Part shown: positions 1-11,638 of the stretch, in pieces
Layout of the letters: each line of letters starts with the position of its first letter
Position numbering within the stretch: position 1 is the first letter of the stretch
DNA from: Sordaria brevicollis
Lineage: Eukaryota; Ascomycota; Sordariomycetes; Sordariales; Sordariaceae
Assembly (NCBI GenBank): GCA_033439795.1
Contig: JAUTDP010000009.1
Location: forward strand, 2,418,001 to 2,482,000
DNA: 64,000 nucleotides
Reading direction: 5' to 3'
The notes under the pieces: generated by a model
Database searches by the model: none
The model's input: the letters and a program-made list of their open reading frames with translations, nothing else
Told to the model about the DNA's origin: nothing
Program-made: the position numbers and the translations under genes

Positions 1-452
1 TAGTGGGCGATTTTCTGCAACGTTCGATCCAAACTGTCAGGGCTATTGCTCAAAAGAGATGTAAACGCTTTTCCATGTTCAATACGAAGGGGTAGAAGGA
101 GACTAACCTCAAGCACCGGCTTCAGAGACTTCATAAGAGTCGCGACCGTTCGAACATCCCGCACTCCTCCTAGATGCATCTTCTCGACCTTAGCCTTGGC
201 TTCCTCGGGATCTTCGACGGCATTCGAGTCGTCGGCTCCAACGCCACCCATAGCTTCGTCTTCGTCTTCGCCATCGCCCATGCCTTCATCGACGTCCTCA
301 TCGTTCAGCGGTACATGAGCGTCATCAACGCCAGAACCTCCAGCCGCGACAACACCATCGTCTAGAAGGCCATTGCCATACTCGTTGTCGCCACCGGCCT
401 CGGAGCCAGAGTCCTCAAAGTCCTGGAGGAGCTCGTCCAGAGTTGTCGACAT
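1..452 (-). CDS. prp31: Prp31, U4/U6 snRNP protein (5' part, runs off the window)
   Basis: Only the amino-terminal part is in the window. Exon 1 (452-108) encodes 115 residues starting MSTTLDELLQDFEDSGSE and ending KSLKPVLE. A donor GTTAGT at 107-102, a CTGAC branch site and a CAG acceptor ending at 15 define a 93 bp intron, and exon 2 resumes at 14 with KIAHY before the window edge. The start resembles fungal Prp31: a short helical opening, then an acidic Asp/Glu/Gly-rich linker, then the region leading into the coiled-coil and Nop domain. In the family, Prp31 binds U4 snRNA with Snu13 and holds U4/U6 to U5 in the tri-snRNP in the nucleus. The Nop domain lies outside the window, so the call rests on the N-terminus and splice phase. 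It diverges from clf1, another spliceosome gene, across a 561 bp spacer. Confidence 0.72.
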   Translation of the reverse strand, partial: MSTTLDELLQDFEDSGSEAGGDNEYGNGLLDDGVVAAGGSGVDDAHVPLNDEDVDEGMGDGEDEDEAMGGVGADDSNAVEDPEEAKAKVEKMHLGGVRDVRTVATLMKSLKPVLEVSLLLPLRIEHGKAFTSLLSNSPDSLDRTLQKIAH

Positions 453-1013
453 GATCGCACACCCTGTTGTTTGGGTGAAATATTCGGCGTCGGTCGGGAA
501 CTGATCGGTTGGTGGCAGAGTAAAACGAGAGGAAATGTGAATTTCGGCGTAGCGAACTTCGCGATTTGAGGAGGCGGACGGGAAAGGTTTCGCTGTGTTT
601 TCGAGTTGGGTTGTTTTTGGTAAGAATTGAATGGCCCGGAGGCAAGACTGCAAGAGACCGCGGCGTTGCATCACGGCCTAGACCTGCGCCAGTGGTTTGC
701 CTGCCCGTCGTACACAGTGTTGCTTGGCATTTCAGAGCTAAATTGTACCTGTAGCTCGGTTGAGCCCGTTAATGAGTAGCTTTTATACAGCGGTCTTCCA
801 GCGGTTCAGTGGTATCGTTTGGGGTCTATGTCCTATTACATGATGTTGGATCCGAAAGTACACTGTGCCGTTAGCTTGCCACGGTCCATCAATCGCAGCG
901 CGTCCTTGTCCTTGCTGGGCTGTTGTTACGTCCATTCCTGTCCCAAAATCTCATCGACTTACAACACCATCTAAACATCGTCAAATCACCACTTCTTTGC
1001 GCCCATCTTCACA
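453..1013. promoter_or_regulatory. Shared divergent promoter region of prp31 and clf1
   Basis: This 561 bp spacer lies between two start codons facing away from each other, so it must hold both 5' leaders and both promoters. I see no clear TATA box. The part next to clf1 (about 940-1013) is rich in CA, CT and ATC, as is common in fungal leaders. No open frame here looks like a protein. Co-regulation of the two splicing genes is an inference from the arrangement. Confidence 0.5.
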
Positions 1014-3148
1014 ATGGAGTCATCACGCGGCCCGCCACGGGTGAAGAACAAGGCCCCCGCGCCGGTGCAGATCTCGGCCGAGCAGCTGTTGCGCGAAGCC
1101 GTCGACCGCCAGGAAGTCAACCTACAGACGCCCACCCAGCGCTTTGCCGACCTCGAGGAGCTCAAGGAATACCAGGGTCGCAAGCGCAAGGAGTTCGAGG
1201 ATTATGTGCGACGCAACCGAGTTCGTCTTTCAAATTGGCTCCAATATGCCCAATGGGAGCTGGAGCAGAAGGAGTTTGCGAGAGCCCGCTCTGTGTTTGA
1301 GCGCGCCCTGGATGTACATCCCAACAACACTCGTAAGTCAATGTTACTCAGGCTGTCAATATGCTGCTCTGATGGACCAGTCGCTAACAACAAGCTCCAA
1401 CAGAACTTTGGATCAGATACGTCCAAGCAGAAATCAAGAACCGCAACATCAACCATGCCCGCAATCTCCTGGACCGCGCCGTCACCCGGCTGCCCAGAGT
1501 CACATCTCTGTGGTACCAGTATCTCTACGTCATGGAGATGCTCGGCGACATTCCGGGCACCAGACAAGTCTTTGACCGGTGGATGAAGTGGCACCCAGAC
1601 GAGCAGGCATGGAGCGCTTACATCCGTCTCGAGAAGCGCTACGGCGAGTTCGACAGGGCAAGGGAGATCTTCAGGGCCTTTACCGCCGTCCATCCGGAAC
1701 CGAGGACGTGGCTGAAGTGGGCCAAATTCGAAGAGGAATACGGCACCAGCGACACGGTCCGCGAGGTCTTCCAGACTGCTATCCAGACGATTGCCGAGAC
1801 GCTAGGCGACGATGCCGTTGACGAGAGGATATTTATCGCTTTTGCCCGGTACGAGGCCCGTCTACGCGAGTATGAGCGAGCCCGCGCTATCTACAAGTTC
1901 GGTCTCGATAACCTGCCGCGGTCCAAGTCGATGACGCTACATGCCCACTACACGACATTCGAGAAACAGTTCGGCGACAAGGAGGGCGTGGAGGACGTTA
2001 TTCTCACAAAGAGGAAGAGGTTATACGAGGAGCAAGTGAAGGAGAACCCCAAGAACTACGACGTCTGGTTCGACTTTGCCAGGCTAGAAGAGAGCGGGGG
2101 CGATGTCGACCGGACGAGGGAAGTCTACGAGCGAGCCATTGCGCAAGTACCACCAACCCAAGAGAAGCGACACTGGAGGCGGTACATCTTCCTCTTCCTC
2201 TTCTACGCGATATGGGAGGAGCGGGAAACCAAGGACATCGAGCGAGCCCGTCAGATCTACGACACCTGCCTGAACCTGATCCCACACAAGAAGTTCACCT
2301 TCGCCAAGGTCTGGATCGCCAAGGCGCACTTCGAGGTCCGACAGGGCCAGCTAACAACAGCCCGCAAGACGCTGGGCCGCGCCATCGGCATGTGCCCCAA
2401 GGACAAGATCTTCAAGGAGTACATCCTGCTCGAGCAGAAGCTGTACGAGTTCGAGCGTTGCCGCACCCTCTACGAGAAGCACGTCATGTACAACCCGGCC
2501 AACTGCCAGACGTGGATCAAGTGGGCCGAGCTGGAGCGCGGCCTCGACGACCTCGAGCGCACCCGCGCCATCTTCGAGCTCGCCGTCTCGCAGCCCATCC
2601 TGGACATGCCCGAGGTGGTATGGAAAGCCTACATCGACTTTGAGGAAGAAGAAGGCGAGTACGAACGTACCCGCGCCCTGTACGAGCGTCTGCTCGAAAA
2701 GGCCGACCATCCCAAGGTCTGGATCAGCTACGCCCAATTCGAGATCAACATTCCCGACGAAGTCGAAGAAGAGGCCGAAGAAGAAGAAGAAGAAGAAAAA
2801 CCAGTCAGCGAAGAAGCCAAGGCGCGCGCCCGCAAGATCTTTGAGCGTGCGCACAAGAGCATGAAGGAGCGCGAGCTGAAAGCCGAGCGGGTGTCGCTGC
2901 TTAATGCCTGGTTGGCGTTTGAAAAGACGCACGGTTCGCCGGAGGATATCGAGAAGATTCAGAAGCAGATGCCGAGAAAAACCAAGAAGAAGCGCAAGCT
3001 GGAGGACGATACCTGGGAGGAGTATGTCGATTATATCTTCCCGGCTGATGACCAGCAGACCAAGAACTTGTCTAGTCTGTTGGCTATGGCGAATGCTTGG
3101 AAGCAGCAGGCGGCTGCTGGTGGTGGTGATGGGGGTGAAGCGGCTTAG
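1014..3148 (+). CDS. clf1: Clf1 / Crooked-neck (Syf3), HAT-repeat splicing factor
   Basis: There are two exons, 1014-1332 and 1404-3148. The 71 bp intron has donor GTAAGT, branch GCTAAC and acceptor CAG, and splitting the Gln codon gives NNT-Q-LWIRY. The 687-residue product is a chain of half-a-TPR (HAT) repeats with the usual W..Y..FE and R.R.IFERAL patterns from about residue 60 to 580. An acidic stretch of Glu lies near residue 580 and a basic [11 protein letters not shown] segment near the end. Clf1 is a scaffold of the Prp19/NineTeen complex and is needed for spliceosome assembly and activation in the nucleus. The length matches fungal orthologs. The start is the first ATG after a pyrimidine-rich leader and gives the conserved [20 protein letters not shown] opening. 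The stop TAG is followed at once by TGA, so readthrough would add nothing. Confidence 0.96.
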
Positions 3149-4666
3149 TGAGCGAGCGATTATTTAGTATAGGAGATATAGCAATACTACCGGGACGTAG
3201 AGGATGTCCTTGTTCCATTTTTCAGGATACGTATTATCATCGAACCAGTTGTCGGTGTCGTGCCGCCTAGAGTATATTCAGGTCACATGTTGTTGCTCAC
3301 GATTGATTGCTCCTTTCTGTACGTTAGTACACTTTATAACGGAATTGGTCCCTTCAGGTTGTTTGAGTTTCACTGTCTTCTTGAAGTCCGTGTCAATATA
3401 TAATATGCGTCGTCATCAATACGATTCCACCTGAATCCGTTGATTCGCTGCTTTACTCAAGCTATTTTCCGGTGACAGCATAATCACGCATCTAAAGGCT
3501 AGATGATCTATTGTTACATGCAAGAACATAATTAATCGTTGAGCTAGAGTCACGAAGCAAGAGAACCAATTCGTCTTATTGTTGATATCGTAATAACGTC
3601 TCTCTATACTAATCGTCATGTCTTATAAGCGGTGTAGTGTATTCATTCGTTCACGTCGTAACATTTGTATAAGCAATATCATCATTTTGGTAACCATCAT
3701 ACTCGTTCGTAAACCTCCGCCGTAACTGTTGATCATGGTCGTCGTGAAAACTCGAAAGAAAGAATGAATGACAACAAAGAAAAAAGAAGGGGAAAAATTG
3801 CTGCTCGCTGCCTTCGTCCCTTGCTCTGCCTGCCCTGCCCTGCCTGCTGCCCAACAAGTTCAATGAGAGAAAGAGGTATCCAAAACAGAGAGGTGGTGGG
3901 TGAACAGTGGGAATAACCCGCTGACGGAACATAAATGCCGAAACGGAACTGGAGGAGCCGGGCGGAACGAAGCGCCGAACGACGTACGTAACCACGTGTA
4001 AGAGTGTAGCCAACCACATGCCAAGCATCGTGAGATCCCAAACCCCCGTACACAGTAGTGTGCGACTTGAGCCAACCAGCACCCTTTCCGTTTCTCTGTG
4101 CCGTAAAAAGAACTGCAAAATCCGTCCAGCTTGTGGCCGGTACCGGCCGTTTCGGCACCGTATTCCCGATCGTGTGTGTGTTGCACCGGTTTTGCGCCGT
4201 CGTCGTCATTTTCCGTTGCCCTCACAACCCAGTCCCGGCCCTTTCGGGGCGTCAACAGCCGTCAGATCCTTCCATTCGTCGCACAATCCCAAAACCTGCT
4301 TACAACCCCTGCCAAGGATCGTCACATTCCCTTGAGATCGGGCCCTTCTTGGGTTCAGACAGTGGAGGACTGTAGCATTTCGGAAAGTTGCGCTTTAGCG
4401 GCGGTGATCTGTTTTTCGCAAAAGCGGGAAAGGAATTAGTCAGCTGCGTTAAGGAAACTTCATTTGATAACTCTTCGTGTATGTGTGTGATAAAAGGGGA
4501 AATGTCATGTGCATCATAAACCAAAGCGTTGTATCGGAGTAGCACAGCAGCACCGTAATCGCAGGAGCAGCCGCCGCTGACCAAGCGATCAAACGGAGGA
4601 GGAGCTGAGCTCCAACGGTTGGGAGGACCGTTAATAGACCAGCATGAGACTTAGGGCGAACGCTCA
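3149..4666. other. Intergenic, convergent 3' ends of clf1 and the DUF3824-type gene
   Basis: This 1.5 kb holds the 3' ends of two converging genes. Frames of up to about 158 codons exist (for instance minus 3733-4209), but they lack family motifs and overlap one another, and I judge them non-coding. No RNA gene or repeat was recognised. Confidence 0.5.
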
Positions 4667-6724
4667 TCATCTCCTATCAGGACTGTTTCCCGATGGAGGC
4701 GATGGAGCGCGAGGCATGGCGGCGCCGTATGGATTCCCATCAGTGTAATGGGGACCATCTTCAAGGCTCCGAGTCGTCTTCGGCGGCGCTGAGGAAGACC
4801 AGTTGTCAGCCCTGCGTCTGCCGAAGTCGACAATGTCGCCACGGCCATCCCCATCAAAGTCATTTGCCTTGTTTGCCATTGACCGCAGTCTCTCGAGCCG
4901 TTTCCGATGCCTCTCCTCTCTCTTCCTCTTCCACTCGTGGTTCTCATGTACCACTTCGCGAACCTCTTTCATCTCTGAAATGGCGCCCTTGATGCCCAGA
5001 GCTGCAATGCCGACCGATGCGGCATCTTGCAGCATCGATCTCTGCTTGAGCTTCTTGGCATCTTCCGGGCTCAACTTCCCTTCTCTCACTGCCTTCTTAC
5101 GTGTGCCGTGCTTCTCCACGCTTTGGTAGATATTGTGGGCGGCGTGGATGGTCGCCACAGCCGCCAACCCTGTAGTGATCATTTGCTTACCTCTCATTTT
5201 CCTGGTTCTCTTCCTGTCCTCATCCGAATCTCCCAGATCGGACGAGGAGACTGATCCATCGCGCCTCCTCGCCACGGTTCCTCCTCCCCTTGAGCGACTG
5301 CGGCTGCGGCCGCCCCTTGAACGCTCATCGTCTGAGTAGTCGCGATGACGGCGTCCGCTTCGAGAGTCGTCATAATCGTCGTAGTGTCTGCGGTCGCGCT
5401 CATCATCTTCTGGTCCGTTACCGATGCCTAGCTTGGCAAGGCCCTTGCGCGCCGAGTCGACAACGCTACGGCTGCGACTGCGATGGCGTCTGTCGCGGGA
5501 GCCATCGCGGCTATCATACGAGTCAACGCTCCGGTGACGGGACCTGGATCGGCTGCTGAGCTTGTTGGCAGCATAGGTACCGAGGCCAGCAGTGGCGATA
5601 GCGGCGAGGCCACCAGGGCCCCTAGAGCCGGAGCGGGCGCGGGCGCGGGAACGCGATCGAGAGCGGCCAGTCTTCTCATCCTCCTCGATGTTCTTCTTGG
5701 AGCCGTTAAGAACCCGGTTGCCAAGCAAGCCACCGATGACAGACTCGGCCAAACCCAGCTTGCTGCCGGCCTTATCATCCTTCATGGCAGCATCAACAGT
5801 AGCAGCACCGGCTGCAGCGGTAAGAATGCGCTTGGCCTTCTCTCCCTTCCATCCGCCTGGCTCCTTGGACACACGGAAGGCTTCAGTGGCGCCGGCAATG
5901 AGGGAAGCCATAGCCGCCTTCTGGATCTTCTTGGCGGGATCGTTTCCACGGGAGCGGGATCTCGAGCGGCTGCTGCGACGGCTCCTGACACTTCTAGTAT
6001 CAGATCTGTCGTCTCTGCCGCTGCTGCCTCCTGTCAAAGCCTTCAAGGTACTGCCGATACCAGCAGCGGCAAGAGCGCTCTCGAGGAAATTCTTATGGCC
6101 CTTGTTGTCTCTGGCACTGACTTCGTCGTCGTCACGGTACTCCAATCTGCCATCACGTCCTCTGAGAACCAGCGGCGCCTTCCTCTTGTGCTTGTTGTAG
6201 AAGTCGGCACCTTGATAGCCGGCAAAAGCTCCGGCAGCACCAATAGCAGCCGAGGCAAGAACGTTGCGGTGGACATCCGAACCGTGCTCCTTGGCTTGCT
6301 TGCGGTCGTAAAGTTCCTTTCCACCGATGGCGATGGCGGCACCGGCTAGAGCAGCGATAAGCTGTTCCTTGTCGCCCAACCGGGACTTCTTCTTCTCCTC
6401 TCGTCGGTCGTAGTCGTAGTCATAATCGTGGCCAGACCGGGGCCGGCGGTCATCGTAGTCGTCATAGTAACCAGGCTCGGCAGAGCGGGCACGGCGCATA
6501 TCCCGAGTAGAGTAGCCGGGTGGTGGGAAATCACGGCGAATCTCCTCAACACTGTCCTCGCGCGGACGAGGAATCAAATCGTGATGAGGGTTCAAGTATT
6601 GGTCGGCAGCGCCGCCGGTATAGCGAGGGTCTCTGTCATCGGCGCGGCGCTCTTCGCGGTAGTAGCGTCTGGTGGAGCGGGAGCGCTCTCTGGGTGGGTG
6701 ATCATACGGGTCGTATGATGCCAT
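4667..6724 (-). CDS. DUF3824-type protein, Arg/Ser-rich with repeated Gly/Ala hydrophobic segments
   Basis: A single open exon of 685 residues starts MASYDPYDHPPRERSRS. The layout is an Arg/Asp/Tyr-rich head (1-115), then Gly/Ala hydrophobic patches (about 120-135, 154-170, 213-228, 269-285, 300-315, 324-340, 371-390, 515-532 and 567-582). These are separated by RS-rich, charged linkers such as SRSRSRSRG. The tail from about 590 is strongly charged, followed by a Pro-rich end. This resembles fungal proteins annotated with DUF3824, whose function is unknown to me. The patches look like short glycine-zipper or amphipathic membrane segments, but each is brief, so a soluble scaffold is equally possible. 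The start ATG at 6724 is the first in the frame. No intron is needed. Confidence 0.7.
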   Translation of the reverse strand: MASYDPYDHPPRERSRSTRRYYREERRADDRDPRYTGGAADQYLNPHHDLIPRPREDSVEEIRRDFPPPGYSTRDMRRARSAEPGYYDDYDDRRPRSGHDYDYDYDRREEKKKSRLGDKEQLIAALAGAAIAIGGKELYDRKQAKEHGSDVHRNVLASAAIGAAGAFAGYQGADFYNKHKRKAPLVLRGRDGRLEYRDDDEVSARDNKGHKNFLESALAAAGIGSTLKALTGGSSGRDDRSDTRSVRSRRSSRSRSRSRGNDPAKKIQKAAMASLIAGATEAFRVSKEPGGWKGEKAKRILTAAAGAATVDAAMKDDKAGSKLGLAESVIGGLLGNRVLNGSKKNIEEDEKTGRSRSRSRARARSGSRGPGGLAAIATAGLGTYAANKLSSRSRSRHRSVDSYDSRDGSRDRRHRSRSRSVVDSARKGLAKLGIGNGPEDDERDRRHYDDYDDSRSGRRHRDYSDDERSRGGRSRSRSRGGGTVARRRDGSVSSSDLGDSDEDRKRTRKMRGKQMITTGLAAVATIHAAHNIYQSVEKHGTRKKAVREGKLSPEDAKKLKQRSMLQDAASVGIAALGIKGAISEMKEVREVVHENHEWKRKREERHRKRLERLRSMANKANDFDGDGRGDIVDFGRRRADNWSSSAPPKTTRSLEDGPHYTDGNPYGAAMPRAPSPPSGNSPDRR

Positions 6725-8942
6725 GTCGAAATATTCGCGTGGTTTGTTGTTATCTGTGATATAATCTTTTACTCGTTCCAGTTGCTTTTCTGCTGAGATG
6801 TTGGTGTTTCCTGATGTGGTGGCCAGCGGGAAAAGTGATGGAAAGAGAAAGCAAGAGAGAAAAGGTGGCGGGAATCCTGCAAGCTGGGCGAGAGTGTACG
6901 GCCAAGCAATATATGGGAATGATGTCGATCCTCTTACTCGTCAGGTATGGCGGACTGGTCAGGTCATATTCTTGGTAGGGCCCTGGGCAAGGTGGGATGG
7001 CACAACCGGGTGTACCGAGTACCTTTACGTAGTAGCCAACGATGGGCTGGCCCCGCTCCAGCAGCGTTCCTTGGAAACCTGACCTGCTGATGGTATAGAT
7101 TTATTAACCTCGCGGCTCTGTACCCAAATCTTCCTCGTATCACAGGATTTCGGAACTTTGTTGGACTTATATATACAACAAGACCGTGGTGTATATGAAG
7201 CGTCAAGGCCGAACTGACCCTTCAACTGAAGATGAGACGAGATGAACGAAGCAACACTGGAACAGTCCCGACATGGGATGAACATCTCGGCCTTCCCTCC
7301 TCAACCGAGCCAGTCAGCCAGTCAAGCCCTCTTTGGGCAACTCGCTGGATGTGGGCGCCATGCTGTACGACTGGGCAACGGGGTGGTGGGCGGACTGAAT
7401 TCCTAGGCGGCTTTCACGGCCTTGAAGGGCACTCTTGTCACATCAGACACATCAGGTCCTGCCCTGCCCAGTGATGCCCCTCTGCACCATCTTCTTGACC
7501 TTGTCGGTGGGACCGGGACCCTATCGTCATCAGGGTCCAGAGTGGGTAGTCCTCGCCTTGTGGTTGGTGAGAAGAGCACGAGAGAAGACTGCGGATGGGC
7601 GGCTGAGCAGATGGCAGGCCCCACTTAAGACCGACAGGGGAGAGAAGAACAACCGTCAAAGCCGACATGACAAGCCCGCTGAGACATCTTAGGGACGATG
7701 CAAAGACCGAATAAGAAGCATCTTTACTACGACTTGAAAGCTGAAGTCGGGATCATTTGTTCGGGTAGTCCGTTCGGGTCCTTGAACACGACGAGGATCG
7801 TATTCGAACTTCTTTCTATGCCGAAAGTTGACTCCTTCTGTCGGTGGGCCAAAAAGTCTTCTCAACTCTAAAGACCAAAGCTACCCCGCTATCGTTATTA
7901 GACGCCGATCAAAAGATTTGCTTTTTGGAATCTCGGTGCGACGAGTTCGCGCACCATTTTGAGCAACGTATTCACATGGAGGTTGGATTTTGGTACATTC
8001 ATTCCAATTTGGAAATTTCTTCAACTGCCGTACTTCAACATGTTAGCATCTCTCCAAACTTCCTCGAACTGCCAAGAGTGGTCGCAATGTGAGCGGGGCG
8101 AGGCAACGAAGGAGGGACAAACTCTGAAGGCAATGACGCAGTGCCCTGATGCTAGTGTTAGTGGTGGTATCAGGTACCTCGATGGCTCCGAACGAGTGGT
8201 TGGTGGGGTGGCGCAGTTGTCGTCCCTGTGATCATGCTGTCGCTCAAACAGGCACACGCAGGGAATGCCGGGCTGAAATGAGTTGCTGTTCGGGAAAATT
8301 GCCATGCATTTGGGAAGACAAATCCTTTTCGATGCAACTGAAAATACTTTGGGCTCCAAGAAGGCTTTCTTGTGGCTGGTCAGGATTCAAACGGAAGGTT
8401 CGCTTTGGTGCAGTTGCGGTTCGTGCTTTGTTCACGAGGGCCCACCAGAAAGATGATGTAATAGCCCACTGACACTTGCATATGTTAGTGAGCGTTAGTG
8501 ATTGGCATGCCACACGGCCTCCAGAGCATCTCACACTAACAGATCACTCGTGGAGTCTGGCCATTATCAATATCACGACTTTAACATATATAGCAAGAGC
8601 ACAGGACAAAGGCTCTCGAGGGGCGGCAAGAACGTCCGCGATGTCCTTCGTGAAATCTAACAACCTAGTATTTGCGGGAAAGATAAACACGATTCTTGTC
8701 CATGTCCTACTAGTAGCCTATCCACTGAACATCCGAGATCTGCTATACAAAAAAAACATAAAAGAAAAAGGGTATATACTAATGCTTCCAAACCCCAACT
8801 GCCATCCGTTGCTGACCGCTTTGAAGCCCACAACCTGGCCAACGAATCCCTTGATACCTTCAACCTCTCGAGCCATTATCCGAGCTGCTCGTTCGCACCC
8901 TTCGTGATTCCCCCTAACATCCCCATGGCCATGACTCCTCTT
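6725..8942. other. Intergenic, 2.2 kb, no gene recognised
   Basis: This spacer contains the promoter and leader of the DUF3824-type gene (right after 6724) and the 3' end of the small bHLH gene. Open frames are shorter than 145 codons, mutually overlapping and without recognisable motifs. I see no tRNA, rRNA or repeat. Confidence 0.45.
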
Positions 8943-9670
8943 TCACTCCCCATGCCCCTCCTCCGGCTGCCCCGTCGGTGACCTCGAAGTCTCTCCCCCT
9001 TCCTCCGGTTTCGTCCTATTCTTGTAATAGTCGTCCAAGTTTCTCAGGCAACTGTTTTTCGTTAGCACCACCCTCCATCAACCCTCCATCAATCATCACC
9101 ATCCCTTCCATCCCCTATCCATCCTCACCAGCCAAAAGGCAACCCAACCCTAGGAAACCGGAGGTAAAAAACTCACACTTTCATCTGCGGATCCACCTCC
9201 TCCCCCAACTTCTCCAGCTCCTCAATCATCTTCTGTCTTTCCTCCATGTGCATAGCCATGAACTCGACCAGCTTGTGCAGCAGCACGCCCTCGGACCTTG
9301 TCAGGTTTTCGCAGTCGGGGACGATTTTGCTGACGGCTTCGAGGCCGTTGCGGATTTGGGTTCGGCGTTTGTGTTCTTTTTGGGGGGTTTGTTAGCCAGT
9401 CTGTTTTTGGTTCACCTCTCGATAGGCCCTGGGGATATTGAGATGGAGGACGGGGTAAATAGCTGGGCCAAAGGTATGGGCATGGTATGTAGTGGTGTGC
9501 TCCGCGGTATGAAGGATTGGTATGTAGATGTATGTTGAAAATTTCATAGTATGTAGTGATCGTCGGTTCTCCTTCGAAGTGAAATGCAATAGAGCTAGCT
9601 TACCAGATTGGATATGATTCTGCTTCTTTTCCTCCTCCGTCAAGCGGGGCCTGTCATCGACTGAGACCAT
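8943..9670 (-). CDS. Small bHLH transcription factor, Ino4-type
   Basis: I assembled three exons: 9670-9604, 9375-9177 and 9051-8943, giving 124 residues. Intron 1 (9603-9376, 228 bp) and intron 2 (9176-9052, 125 bp) have donors GTAAGC and GTGAGT; intron 2 has a GCTAAC branch. All phases join exactly. The basic region and helix 1 read NHIQSEHKRRTQIRNGLEAV, with the E-box contact residues His, Glu and Arg present (H-x3-E-x2-KRR spacing). A short loop follows, then helix 2 (SEGVLLHKLVEFM) running into a zipper-like helix with EELEKLGEEV. The tail is short and acidic. Size and architecture match fungal Ino4-like proteins, which bind E-boxes as heterodimers. Orthology to yeast Ino4, and a role in phospholipid genes, is inference. 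The ORF-only reading would miss exons 2 and 3. Confidence 0.85.
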
Positions 9671-11638
9671 GATGATGAATGGCTACCGGGAGGAGCTTCG
9701 TCGAAATTGCCGAGACAGTGACTTTCTGTTTGACACCCAAACTTTCCCTTTCCCTTGTTATTTTGCCTGGCGTCTTTCGTACCAATCTTTTCGATCGTTA
9801 GTTACGACGAGCTGGAAGCAATACAATGAGCGTGTCTTCGACAATATAATGTAAGCTAGATCGAATGTTGAATCCCGTGGTGCATGTATGTAGTTCGGTC
9901 GATGAGACGGAGACGATCGATTCGTCGACTAGCGTGGACAATTTCGTGACATGTGATCACTGTCAAGGTACCTGGCCCCTGGAAAATTGGCCGTCAATTG
10001 GAGGGGATGCCTTGCCCTATGGTGTGGATTGTCTGTGGGTTGGAGTGGAAGATGCCGAATTGGAAAAACAATCGCAAAGGTCTAGAATCCACCAGTTTGA
10101 ACTTCGAGGACAGGCAGGATGCGGGAGATGGACGTTTGGTTGTGGGTTCTTTTTTTTTGTCGAGGAGAGGGAGAAAGCGCCGAGATGCCCACTGCTGCAT
10201 TTAAAACCCCATGCGGGCGGTTTCCTAACCCTGACCGCAAGCGATGCGTGGTACTAACCAGACCGGGTGTTTCGTCAGAATACACGTTATATAGCGAAAC
10301 TTACTGCTAATGCATTAGTAATGACACATTCGTCCATAATTACCGTAAAGACATACAGAGTGAGAGCAAAGGGTAGCGATGCCTCGCATCATCACTGTCG
10401 TGAAGTGGAAGTCAATCAATTGAACATCGCCGGATGGACATCACATCGAGTGCAAGACCTGTTTACAAAATACATACTGATATTGCTGCAAGTAAATACC
10501 GAAACTAAACATTTATAACTCTATTCATACAAAGGGGTCCAGCAAGCCGTCCTAACAATGAAAGAGGCCAAATGTACAACGCAGCGAAGTCCAAAACCTC
10601 GAGAAAGCTAGCCCATCACCTTGTCGCCCCCCCAAAATGCAAAGAAACATGGAAGCATATCATAATCCTTATTTTTGTTTTCTCTTCAGAACACCCGCAA
10701 CCAAAGGAAACCATGCTATCTACTCCTGTACCAGGTGTTCTAGAAACGAAATATAGTCCGCTTGTCTGCTCCGCCCTCGCAAGCATGTCAGCAATAGTAA
10801 GGATGTTGCAGAGTAACGTCGGTCGATCACGGTACAGAACTAAAAGAGGTACAAAACACAAAACTTTTCCTTATGTTGTTTAAAGAAGATGAATAGAGAA
10901 ATTTAGAAAACGAAGAACGCGCCAGTTTTTCCCCAATTTTTGTAAGTGACCCTGGCGCAAGTTTCGCTAACGTCTTTTGAGAACCCAAAGATGGAGTACG
11001 AACACTCCCAGACCCGGTGATGTGGAAGGCCACGAAATTAATCGCCCGAGAAAACACCCGATGGATCCATATCACACAAAGGTTCTTCGCAACAGAAAGG
11101 GCGGGGATAGTCGACTACCAAGCTCCTTCGGAGGCCTTGTTGGCATCGCGTAGACAGTTAGATCAGAAGAACCGATGCCAGCATTTTTCTTTGTCGACGC
11201 TTCATCGCCAACTAGACGTCTTCCGAGACGACGACACCGCAAACGGTCGACAAAACCTCGCTCCCCCTTTTCTCCATGTTTTCCTTCTACCGTATGAAAT
11301 GTTTCACCCCTACCTCCCGCTGTTGTGAAAAAAGACGAAAAAGACAAAAACCAAACATAAACGCCATTTCCCAATGTCGAGACACGTGTAGCGACGGGTG
11401 TATCATTCGATTGTAAGACGAACCATAGGAGATGGAAGAAGCGGGAAAAGCATAGTCTGCTCTTTGTGTGACGCAGTCGCTAGGCCATGCATGAGTGATT
11501 CCGTCGGTGGTCAAGGCAGACCGAGACTAAGTAGCGGTATTCTCTCAAGAGAGAATGAGGCCATCATGTAGAATGCGCCTAGCCCTATATGCACCACTAA
11601 ACAGACGATGCATTTGCTTGGTATCCGCTGGGGCGGAT
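9671..11638. other. Intergenic, about 2 kb between two minus-strand genes
   Basis: It holds the promoter and leader of the small bHLH gene near 9671 and the 3' region of the La-motif gene near 11638. Open frames are at most 130 codons with no family resemblance. I see no RNA gene or mobile element. Confidence 0.45.
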
